Below are positions 57,938-64,000 of a stretch of DNA of 64,000 bases, piece after piece (position 1 is the stretch's first letter; every line of letters begins with the position of its first letter). The notes beneath the pieces are model-generated. The model had not been told where the DNA came from. It did not search any database and saw only the letters and a program-made list of their open reading frames with translations. The stretch comes from Clostridia bacterium (GTDB taxonomy: Bacteria > Bacillota_A > Clostridia > Oscillospirales > CAG-272), in contig JAFSUU010000138.1 in assembly GCA_017445115.1 (NCBI GenBank), positions 52,270-116,269 on the forward strand. Reading direction: 5' to 3'. The translations under genes and the position numbers were made by a program.

Positions 57938-59314
57938 ATGCAGCTGACCGGGGATTATGAGCGCGACGTGGAGTTGTTTGACGGGGTGGTGAAGAGCTCC
58001 GAGAGTTTTGACGTTATAAAGCGTGAGACTTCGTTTTTCGGTACGTCGCAGACTTTTTTCTATATCGAGGGCTTCGCGTCAGGTCAGGTGCTTCAAAAGC
58101 TGTTTACGCATCTCGCCTCCGATGGCGCGTCCTTTTCGGCAAAGAGCCTTCCGGTCGCTGAGGCGTCGGAATGCTCCGATCTTGACGAGCTTGTCTTCTC
58201 GCTGATGTCCGGCAAGACTGTGATGTTCGCGCGCGAAGCAAAGTCCGCCGTCATCATTGACGCGAGGAATTACCCGGGGCGCGACGCGACGGAGCCGGAG
58301 AACGACAGAGTGCTCCGCGGAAGCCGCGACGGCTTTGTCGAGACGCTTCTTTTTAACGTCGCGCTCGTGAGACGGCGCATCAGATCCGCCGATTTCAGAG
58401 CGGAGTATAAGAGGGTGGGACGGACGACGAAGTGCGACGCTGCCCTCTGCTATATGGCGGGCAGAGTCGACGGAAAACTGCTCCAAAAGCTGCGCGCCGC
58501 GCTCGACCGCCTCGACACGGATTCGGTGACTCTGGGGCACGAGAGCGTCGCGGAAAAACTTATAAAAAAGCGATGGTACGATCCTTTTCCGAAGTTTCGA
58601 CTTACCGAACGCCCCGACGTCGCGTCGGCGTCCGTTCTCGAGGGATCGGTGGTCCTCCTCGTCGACAACAGCCCGGAGGCGACGCTCTTTCCGACCTCGC
58701 TCTTTGACTTCCTCCAGGAGGCGGACGATTTTTATTTTCCGCCGTTCACGGGGACGTATCTCCGGATCATCCGGCACATAGTTTTTCTGCTCTCGGTGAT
58801 CCTCGTCCCGGCGTGGTATCTCGCCGTCATGAACGCCGACGTTCTCCCGGAGTGGCTCCGCTTCGCCGTACCGGACGACCCCGGCGATATACCGATAATA
58901 GTTCAGCTCTTTCTCGTCGAGTTCTCGCTCGACGGTCTGAAACTCGCGTATCTGAATACGCCGGACACGCTCTCGTCGTCGGTCTCTGTCGTCGGTGGGC
59001 TTCTCCTCGGCGATTTCGCGGTCAAGGTCGGATGGCTCTCTCCCGACGTGATCTTGTATATGGCGTTCGCTTCGGTAGCGAATTACACCCAGTCGAGCTA
59101 CGACCTCGGGTACGCGTTCAAATATCTCAGAATGACGACACTCGCGCTGACGGCTCTGTTTGGAGCGTGGGGATTTTTCGCCGGCATCGCCGTCGGGATA
59201 ATTCTCGCCGCTGTGAACAAAACCTTTTCCGGCAGAAGCTATCTCTGGCCGCTGATACCGTTCGACAGAAAAGCGGCAAAAAGGCTTTTCACGAGGCCGA
59301 AGAAGTTTGATTGA
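57938..59314 (+). CDS. SpoVAF/GerA-family spore germination protein
   Basis: 458 residues. I take the ATG at 57938 rather than the GTG one codon earlier. The N-terminal two thirds is a soluble GerA-type domain (FFYIEGFASGQVLQKLF, PEATLFPTSLFDFLQEADDF, GTYLRIIRHIVF), and the last third holds four or five membrane helices. Length and the late PFTGTYLRIIR segment fit SpoVAF, which sits in the spore inner membrane and takes part in germination. The other spoVA genes are not adjacent. It is evidence for a spore former. A forespore-sigma promoter is not obvious in the 100 bases upstream. Confidence 0.85.
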   Translation: MQLTGDYERDVELFDGVVKSSESFDVIKRETSFFGTSQTFFYIEGFASGQVLQKLFTHLASDGASFSAKSLPVAEASECSDLDELVFSLMSGKTVMFAREAKSAVIIDARNYPGRDATEPENDRVLRGSRDGFVETLLFNVALVRRRIRSADFRAEYKRVGRTTKCDAALCYMAGRVDGKLLQKLRAALDRLDTDSVTLGHESVAEKLIKKRWYDPFPKFRLTERPDVASASVLEGSVVLLVDNSPEATLFPTSLFDFLQEADDFYFPPFTGTYLRIIRHIVFLLSVILVPAWYLAVMNADVLPEWLRFAVPDDPGDIPIIVQLFLVEFSLDGLKLAYLNTPDTLSSSVSVVGGLLLGDFAVKVGWLSPDVILYMAFASVANYTQSSYDLGYAFKYLRMTTLALTALFGAWGFFAGIAVGIILAAVNKTFSGRSYLWPLIPFDRKAAKRLFTRPKKFD

Positions 59315-59337
59315 TGCAAGTAAATTTTATAAAATAC

Positions 59338-59366
59338 TTGAAAAGAGTATTATAATATGATATAAT
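59338..59366 (+). promoter_or_regulatory. strong promoter of the small-RNA region
   Basis: TTGAAA (59338-59343), a 17-base spacer and TATAAT (59361-59366). The start point would be near 59373. No reading frame follows, which suits a stable RNA. Confidence 0.75.
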
Positions 59367-59372
59367 ACAACG

Positions 59373-59643
59373 TACAGTGAAAGCAGCGTGTCGGACGGTT
59401 ATATTCAGTTCGACTGAGGAGCGAAGAAACGCCGCAGGATTGGTAGATCCGGCCGCGTCAGGCGTATATGAATACGTCGAGTGGGCGGAGCGACTAAAGG
59501 CAATGATGACGGGTGATCCGCACTTGTGCGGTGCCTCCCGTCTCGTTGGATTCAGGAGAGCAAAATCATTTTATGATGTATTTGCTCACTTATTATTAAC
59601 TGTCAATCATTGCCGTTCCTGCAAGTTTATTTCGTTCCGTAAG
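59373..59643 (+). ncRNA. putative structured RNA, class unknown, upstream of SRP RNA
   Basis: From the promoter to the SRP RNA there is no plausible gene but several hairpins: TCAGTT/CGACTGA, CGTAT-atga-ATACG, and a compound stem GACGGG...CCGCAC-tt-GTGCGG...CCCGTC (about 59508-59543). I compared it by eye with T-box, SAM, glycine, lysine, TPP, tmRNA, RNase P and 6S cores and could not match it. It may be a separate small RNA or the 5' part of the SRP RNA precursor. Confidence 0.4.
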
Positions 59644-59947
59644 AAAAGCTGCGCCGTTAGGTCATACCAGCCGGGGAGGCAGCGGTTCCCTGAACCTGAA
59701 GTCCGCTACAGCAGGGGTGGATCCCCGTTCTGAGGGTCTCTTTGGTATAGTCTTGCGCCGCATCGCACTGTGTTGAGAAACGGGTCTTACGCAAACGGCA
59801 GTCGTGAACCATGTCAGGTGGGGAACCAAGCAGCATTAAGCGGCGCGACCGTTGTGCCGTAAGTCAGCCTGTTTTGAGCAGTCTTTGCGGTGGCGTATAT
59901 CAAAGCGTCTCGATTTTCGGGTGTATGATCTAACAGCGCAGCTTTTA
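59644..59947 (+). ncRNA. ffs: signal recognition particle RNA (large Firmicutes type)
   Basis: The 5' end AAAAGCTGCGCCGTTAGGTC pairs with the 3' end GATCTAACAGCGCAGCTTTT, closing a molecule of about 300 bases. The Alu domain is present (CCGGGGAGGCAGCGGTTCCC, then CCTGAAGTCCGCTACAGCAGG), as in the Bacillus scRNA. The domain IV hairpin reads GAACCATGTCAGG-TGGGGAACCA-AGCAGC, with the universal GGAA tetraloop closed by GG/CC instead of the usual CC/GG. It lies just upstream of dnaX, the same position as in Bacillus subtilis. Partner protein: Ffh. Confidence 0.92.
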
Positions 59948-59972
59948 TATTTATATCGGGGGAGTTGATCGC

Positions 59973-61640
59973 TTGGAGCACATCGCTTTATACAGAAAAT
60001 ACAGATCGCGTACGTTTGACGACGTGCAGGGCCAGGATCAGGTGACGTCCGTTCTGAAATACCAGTCGAAGACGGGCAGAGTGTCTCACGCGTATCTGTT
60101 CTGCGGCTCGCGCGGAACGGGAAAGACGTCGTGCGCAAAGATCCTTGCAAAGGCGGTCAACTGCGAGAACCCTCGCGACGGCGAGCCTTGCTGTGAGTGC
60201 GAGAGCTGTCTTTCGATCGACCGCGGCGCCGCGACGGACGTCGTCGAGATGGACGCGGCGAGCGAGACCGGCGTCGACTACATAAGAAGCATAAAAGAGG
60301 AGGTCCTCTATCCTCCGGCTCTCCTGAAAAAGAGAGTGTATATAATCGACGAGGTGCACATGCTCTCGGAGAGCGCGTTCAACGCGCTGCTCAAAACTCT
60401 CGAAGAGCCGCCGGAGCACGTGGTCTTCATCCTCGCGACGACGGAGATGCACAAGCTTCCTGCGACCGTCATTTCGCGCTGTCAGCGGTTTGACTTCCGC
60501 CGTCTTCCGGTCGACGTTCTGACTTCGCGTCTGCGCTATATTGCAGACCGCGAGGGAATCAACCTTGACGATTCTGCAGCGGGTCTGATCGCGCGGCAGG
60601 CGCAGGGTGGAATGAGAGACGCGATCTCGCTTTTCGACCTCTGTTCCGCAGGCGGTTCCGACGTCACGGAGGAGAGAGTAAAAGAGATACTCGGAGTCAC
60701 CGGATATGAGACAGTTGCCGAATGTTCAAAGGCGATCGCCGAAAAAGATATAGCAAAATTGTTTGACGTCGTTGCCGACGTGGCGTCGTCATCAAAAGAC
60801 ATCGCGGTCTTCTGGCGCGAGCTCTCTTCGTTCTTCCGCGATATGCTCGTCTGCAAATACGCGAAGGATCCGAAGAAATATCTCGATCTGACGGAGAGCG
60901 ACTTTGAACTCCTTAAAGAATGCGCCGGGAAATTCAAACTTGCGAAGCTTTTCTACGGTTCAAAGATCCTTGACGACGCGACACGCGACATGGTTCGGAT
61001 GCCCGAGATAAAGAGGGTGACCGCGGAGTTTGCGCTCGTGAAGCTCTGCGACGAGACGGTCGATCCGTCGAACGCCGCGCTGACTGCCCGTGTCGAAGCG
61101 CTTGAGGCGGCTGTATACAGCGGAGCCGTTCCGCCCGCACCGAAATCAGACGCGCCGAGAGCGGAGACTCCCGCCGCAAGGAACGCGGGGGGGCAGGCCG
61201 TAAAAGAGGAAGCGCGGCAGAGCGCTCCCGCGGCAGTTGACGAAAATAAAGCGGCGGAGCAGAAGAGCGCACCCGCGGCTGATATTCCCGCGCCCGGGAC
61301 GCAGGCGGCGTATGACGCAAGGTTCCGCGAGGTCCCCGATATGTCGGAGGTGGCGAAGATCGTCGGCGAAAAAGACCTTTTCGCAAGGTCGCTTCTTGCC
61401 GAGGCGACCGGATACCTTCGCGACGACGGCGGAGAGATAAGGATCGTCACGGAAAATATCTTTGCACAGACTTACTTCACCGACGAAAGAAAGAGAAAGA
61501 TCGCGGACGCGTTCGTCTCGCTGAGGATCAACGACCGCCCGGTGAAGGTCGAAGTGCAGATACGCAAAAAAGAAAAAGAACTTTACGAAAAACTTTACGA
61601 TAACGTACAAAAAATAAACGGGGAGGATTCAGACCAATGA
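59973..61640 (+). CDS. dnaX: DNA polymerase III subunit gamma/tau
   Basis: 555 residues with a TTG start after GGGGGAG. ALYRKYRSRTFDDVQGQDQV and the Walker A FCGSRGTGKTSCAK lead to the four-cysteine zinc module (CENPRDGEPCCECESC), Walker B VYIIDEVHMLSESAFNALLK and sensor 1 FILATTEMHKLPATVISRCQ. Domain III ends near residue 360. The rest is an Ala/Pro-rich linker and a tau-like C-terminal domain. It is the clamp-loader motor of the replisome. The stop overlaps the ybaB start by four bases. Confidence 0.96.
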   Translation: MEHIALYRKYRSRTFDDVQGQDQVTSVLKYQSKTGRVSHAYLFCGSRGTGKTSCAKILAKAVNCENPRDGEPCCECESCLSIDRGAATDVVEMDAASETGVDYIRSIKEEVLYPPALLKKRVYIIDEVHMLSESAFNALLKTLEEPPEHVVFILATTEMHKLPATVISRCQRFDFRRLPVDVLTSRLRYIADREGINLDDSAAGLIARQAQGGMRDAISLFDLCSAGGSDVTEERVKEILGVTGYETVAECSKAIAEKDIAKLFDVVADVASSSKDIAVFWRELSSFFRDMLVCKYAKDPKKYLDLTESDFELLKECAGKFKLAKLFYGSKILDDATRDMVRMPEIKRVTAEFALVKLCDETVDPSNAALTARVEALEAAVYSGAVPPAPKSDAPRAETPAARNAGGQAVKEEARQSAPAAVDENKAAEQKSAPAADIPAPGTQAAYDARFREVPDMSEVAKIVGEKDLFARSLLAEATGYLRDDGGEIRIVTENIFAQTYFTDERKRKIADAFVSLRINDRPVKVEVQIRKKEKELYEKLYDNVQKINGEDSDQ

Positions 61641-61996
61641 AAGCGAGACTTCCGCAAGGACGCGGCGGCAGCGGTCCGTCGAATATGCAGGGACTTATGA
61701 AGCAGGCTCAGAAGATGCAGGAGGATATGCAGAACCTTCGCGCAGAGCTTGACGAGAGAGAATACGAAGTAAAGGCGGGCGGCGGCGTCGTCACTGTGAA
61801 GATAAACGGAAAGCTCGAGGTGCTCTCGATCGACATCGATCCCGAAGTGGTCGACCCGGACGACGTCGAGACGCTCTCCGATATTCTTGTCGCCGGTGTC
61901 AACGAGGCGATAAGAAAAGTCAACGATACAAACGAGGAAGAGATGGGAAAAGTCACGGGCGCGCTGAATATGGGCGGCATCCCGGGACTGTTCTGA
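61637..61996 (+). CDS. YbaB/EbfC family nucleoid-associated protein
   Basis: 119 residues. The start is coupled to dnaX (ATGA), with GGGGAGG upstream. The conserved core MQGLMKQAQKMQEDMQNLRA, EYEVKAGGGVVTVKINGKLE and EVVDPDDVETLSDILVAGVN fits the family, which forms DNA-binding dimers and is nearly always found between dnaX and recR. An extra Arg/Gly/Ser-rich segment of about 15 residues (KARLPQGRGGSG) precedes the usual start. Confidence 0.94.
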   Translation: MKARLPQGRGGSGPSNMQGLMKQAQKMQEDMQNLRAELDEREYEVKAGGGVVTVKINGKLEVLSIDIDPEVVDPDDVETLSDILVAGVNEAIRKVNDTNEEEMGKVTGALNMGGIPGLF

Positions 61997-62003
61997 GATA
62001 AAT

Positions 62004-62603
62004 ATGGCTGATTTCATAGAACCGGTTGAGAGGCTTGCGGATATGTTCCGCCGTCTCAACGGAGTAGGCAAAAAATCCGCCGTTCGCATGGCGTTTTCGG
62101 TGCTCGATCTTTCGGACGAGGCGGCAGGCGAGTTTGCCGAGGCGATAATCTCGGCGAAGCGCGACGTCAAGCTCTGTCCGTGCTGTCAGAATATCACGAC
62201 GGGGGATCTCTGTCCGGTGTGCGCTTCTCCCAAGCGCGACAGGTCGGTGATCTGCGTTGTCGAGGATCCGAAGGCTGAACTTGCGATAGAAAAGGCGGGC
62301 GCGTATTCAGGGCTTTATCACGTTCTTCACGGCGAGATCTCGCCGATGAGGGGGATAGGTCCTGACAAGCTTAAGATCAAAGAACTTCTCGAGCGACTGA
62401 AAGGCGGTTCGGTCACCGAGGTCATAGTCGCGACGAACCCGACTGTCGAGGGAGAAGCGACGGCAATGTATATTTCAAAGCTCATCACGCCTCTCGGGGT
62501 CAAGGTGACGAGGATTGCGAACGGTGTTCCCGTCGGAGGAGATCTCGAGTATGCGGACGAGGTCACGCTCCGCCGCGCTATCGAGGGGAGAAGAGTGATA
62601 TAG
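62004..62603 (+). CDS. recR: recombination mediator protein RecR
   Basis: 199 residues, standard length. Helix-hairpin-helix LNGVGKKSAVRMAFSVL, the four-cysteine zinc motif CPCCQNITTGDLCPVC, the Toprim domain VICVVEDPKAELAIEKAG, and the C-terminal ATNPTVEGEATAMYISKL and GGDLEYADEVTLRRAIEGR. It acts with RecF/RecO to load RecA at gaps. Third gene of the dnaX-ybaB-recR operon. Confidence 0.97.
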   Translation: MADFIEPVERLADMFRRLNGVGKKSAVRMAFSVLDLSDEAAGEFAEAIISAKRDVKLCPCCQNITTGDLCPVCASPKRDRSVICVVEDPKAELAIEKAGAYSGLYHVLHGEISPMRGIGPDKLKIKELLERLKGGSVTEVIVATNPTVEGEATAMYISKLITPLGVKVTRIANGVPVGGDLEYADEVTLRRAIEGRRVI

Positions 62604-62720
62604 CGCTGACGCGCTGCGCAGTGAAGTCCGACGCAGAGCGCCGGGTGAAGTCGTCACTGTGTGACGGTGAAGTCTGACCTTCGGTCAGGTGAAGTCCGGC
62701 TTCAAAAGAAGCCGGGTGAT
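62604..62720. repeat. palindrome array with GTGAAGT linker
   Basis: Four clear units, each the 7-base word GTGAAGT followed by a different palindrome: CCGACGC-aga-GCGCCGG, CGTCAC-tgt-GTGACG, CTGACC-ttc-GGTCAG and CCGGCTTC-aaaa-GAAGCCGG, then GTGATTA. It starts at the recR stop codon and ends just before the next gene's ribosome binding region. Confidence 0.85.
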
Positions 62721-62732
62721 TACGGAGTCAAT

Positions 62733-63791
62733 ATGACAAATAAAAAACGAAACGACAAAATACGGCGCCTGGTCGTCATAATAATGGTCGATCTGCTTAT
62801 CATAGGCGTTTTTGTACTCGCCTTCTTTATGATAAAGCATGCCGTTGAAAATTCGCCGCCGGAGGAGACGGACACGGTCGACGTGAATGACACGGAGAGC
62901 GACACCGCTCCCGGGAGCGATTCTGACACCGCTGACACGGAGCGCGGCACGGAGAGCGAAGCGGAGACGGAGACCGATAAGGAGACGGAGAGCGTCGAGG
63001 TTACAGACAGCGAGACCGGAGACGTCGTCAGCGAGCCGACGCTCGCCGACCTTATAGTCGGGACGTGGGCGATTGAGGGTGACGGTGAATTTGAGGTTTC
63101 CGTGAGAACGTACGGTTCTGACGGCACTTACCGCGACCGCGTATGGAGTTATTCCGATCCGAAGATATCGAAATCTCCCGGCGAACACTATTTCTATGGC
63201 GCGAACTGGAATGAAGAGGTTACGGAGGGCATCGTCGGGACGTGGCGCGTTGAAGGCGGAAAGCTTGTTACCGAGGGCATTGACGGCGACGACGGAGAGT
63301 TTCGCCGCGTCGAAAAAGCCGACGTCAAAGACGGCGTGCTGACCTCTTCCGTTGAGTCGCTGACATACGGAGATTACGAGGTTTGGGTGCCCGGGACCGA
63401 AAACAAATATTACGGCGTCGCGCCGGGGAAGTACGTTACGGCGTACGCAAGACTCGGCGATCTCGCGGTGACGACGTACGATATCCGCGCGGACGGCACG
63501 TTCTATTGCGACACGAGGCTTTGGATGGATCCGGAGAACAATCCGGGCAAGGGCTACACCGACTGGACGCTTCTCGATCTCGATTTTATCGGGCGCACCG
63601 GGCGATATAAAGTTGACGCTGACGGTATCACTTTCAACGCCGATGCGGATGCGGAAAACGGTCTTGCCGCATTGACTGTAAAGACGTCGGCTGCAAAATT
63701 TTTCGTCAGCTACAGGCGGATAAAAGGCGACGTTGTTTCTTCCGCCGAGCTCACAGAGCTGAAAGAAACGCTTAAAAGAGTTGAAAGTTGA
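62733..63791 (+). CDS. membrane-anchored extracytoplasmic protein, lipocalin-like domain
   Basis: 352 residues from the ATG at 62733. A longer frame from 62661 runs through the palindrome array and is rejected. Basic N-terminus, one helix (about residues 15-38), then a Thr/Glu/Asp/Ser-rich linker of 70 residues (DTESDTAPGSDSDTADTERG), then about 240 residues of beta-rich sequence in two similar halves. Each half begins with a pattern like LIVGTWAIEGDG or GIVGTWRVEGG, as in lipocalin-like/DUF domains of secreted Clostridia proteins. The function is unknown. The ribosome binding site is weak (TACGGAGTCAAT). Confidence 0.65.
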   Translation: MTNKKRNDKIRRLVVIIMVDLLIIGVFVLAFFMIKHAVENSPPEETDTVDVNDTESDTAPGSDSDTADTERGTESEAETETDKETESVEVTDSETGDVVSEPTLADLIVGTWAIEGDGEFEVSVRTYGSDGTYRDRVWSYSDPKISKSPGEHYFYGANWNEEVTEGIVGTWRVEGGKLVTEGIDGDDGEFRRVEKADVKDGVLTSSVESLTYGDYEVWVPGTENKYYGVAPGKYVTAYARLGDLAVTTYDIRADGTFYCDTRLWMDPENNPGKGYTDWTLLDLDFIGRTGRYKVDADGITFNADADAENGLAALTVKTSAAKFFVSYRRIKGDVVSSAELTELKETLKRVES

Positions 63792-63812
63792 CAGTTGAAA
63801 GTTGAAAGTTAA
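63780..63812. repeat. heptamer tract at the end of the anchored-protein gene
   Basis: GTTGAAAGTTGACAGTTGAA and AGTTGAAAG overlap the last codons and stop, next to the IS end at 63823. It is of the same type as the tracts at 19084 and 57787. Confidence 0.65.
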
Positions 63813-63822
63813 GAATGATTGA

Positions 63823-64000
63823 TGTGACCCCGAAAGTTTAGACAGAATCAAATATTAAATTATTAGTGAATGAGTTCGGAATTGAACCGGGCTCATTTCT
63901 TTTAGTTTAGTAGAGATTCTCTCGTTGTTGTAGTAGTGGATATAATTCTTTAATTCATCAATGAAAGCGTTAACGCTTTCAAATTTTTCGCCGTAAAACA
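63823..64000 (-). mobile_element. IS3-family insertion sequence, right end (partial)
   Basis: An end sequence TGTGACCCCGAAAGTTTAGA, typical of IS150/IS3-group terminal repeats, is followed by the 3' end of a transposase on the minus strand. The element continues beyond the window. Confidence 0.8.
63855..64000 (-). CDS. IS3-family transposase OrfB, C-terminal fragment (runs off the right edge)
   Basis: On the minus strand the frame reads FYGEKFESVNAFIDELKNYI, then HYYNNERISTKLKEMSPVQF and RTHSLII-stop. HYYN-ERI followed by LKxMSPxQFR is the usual end of the DDE integrase domain of IS150-type OrfB. The catalytic residues lie outside the window, so activity cannot be judged. Confidence 0.88.
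   Translation of the reverse strand, partial: FYGEKFESVNAFIDELKNYIHYYNNERISTKLKEMSPVQFRTHSLII

Noticed and set aside
59373..59590. tRNA-Ser or tmRNA upstream of the SRP RNA
   Set aside because: No acceptor stem, GGTTCGAATCC T-arm or tag reading frame could be found.

Overview
The window looks like a chromosome segment of an anaerobic, probably spore-forming Clostridia (Firmicutes) bacterium of the gut type. It carries a SpoVAF/GerA-family germination protein, a TagO/LCP/DUF4330 wall-polymer operon, a large Firmicutes-type SRP RNA upstream of dnaX-ybaB-recR, secreted proteins with type I dockerins, sigma-A promoters of the TTGACA-17-TATAAT kind, and AGGAGG ribosome binding sites. I cannot name a genus. 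Most of the window is ordinary housekeeping DNA. The accessory interest lies in four places: two dockerin proteins, a TIR-MORN/TrkA-RyR gene pair, a family of double-glycine-leader zinc-ribbon peptides, and an unusually rich set of intergenic palindromic repeats.

Layout. 1-4 kb (minus): start of an ABC exporter, then hisS-aspS. 4.2-13.3 kb (plus): a 2,266-residue secreted repeat protein with a C-terminal dockerin, then a leucine-rich-repeat protein whose dockerin is cut in half by an in-frame stop. Both end in the same 3' cassette. 13.8-19.1 kb (plus): five-gene envelope operon (Wzy/ligase-like membrane protein, two DUF4330 proteins flanking a TagO-type phosphotransferase, LCP ligase). 19.2-22.5 kb: glyQS, aldose epimerase, rsmA. 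23-26.8 kb: membrane protein, GNAT-nfo, BrkB/YihY. 26.9 kb: orphan GG-leader peptide. 27.2-31.8 kb (minus): YhcH protein and a Gld-type ABC system (ATPase, permease, GldG-like, DUF4340-like). 32-33 kb: mreB. 33.2-38.5 kb (minus): TIR domain plus about 39 MORN repeats, followed 18 bases later by a membrane protein with TrkA-N and RyR domains.

38.8-48.6 kb: type 2 ileS with a swapped HIGH motif, small membrane/secreted proteins, pepD, ispD-ispF, rpe, mgtE. 48.6-50.6 kb: an ammonium transporter fused to a PII domain behind a hairpin leader. 50.8-52.6 kb: seven consecutive GG-leader peptides, six with a C4 zinc-ribbon-like core. They share an unusual promoter with the orphan copy 24 kb away. 52.7-59.3 kb: ychF, a two-component system, an RlmL-like methyltransferase, and a SpoVAF-like protein. 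59.3-62.6 kb: a promoter, an unassigned RNA region, SRP RNA, dnaX, ybaB, recR. The window ends with a membrane-anchored protein and the 3' end of an IS3-family element.

The intergenic DNA holds at least three repeat families: a GCGGGGA...TCCCCGC palindrome with an asymmetric flank (nine full copies), arrays of different palindromes separated by a near-constant 7-base linker (consensus close to RTGAWRT), and heptamer TTGAAAG tracts. The best candidates for something undescribed are the GG-leader zinc-ribbon peptide locus, the TIR-MORN/RyR operon, and the linker-spaced palindrome arrays.
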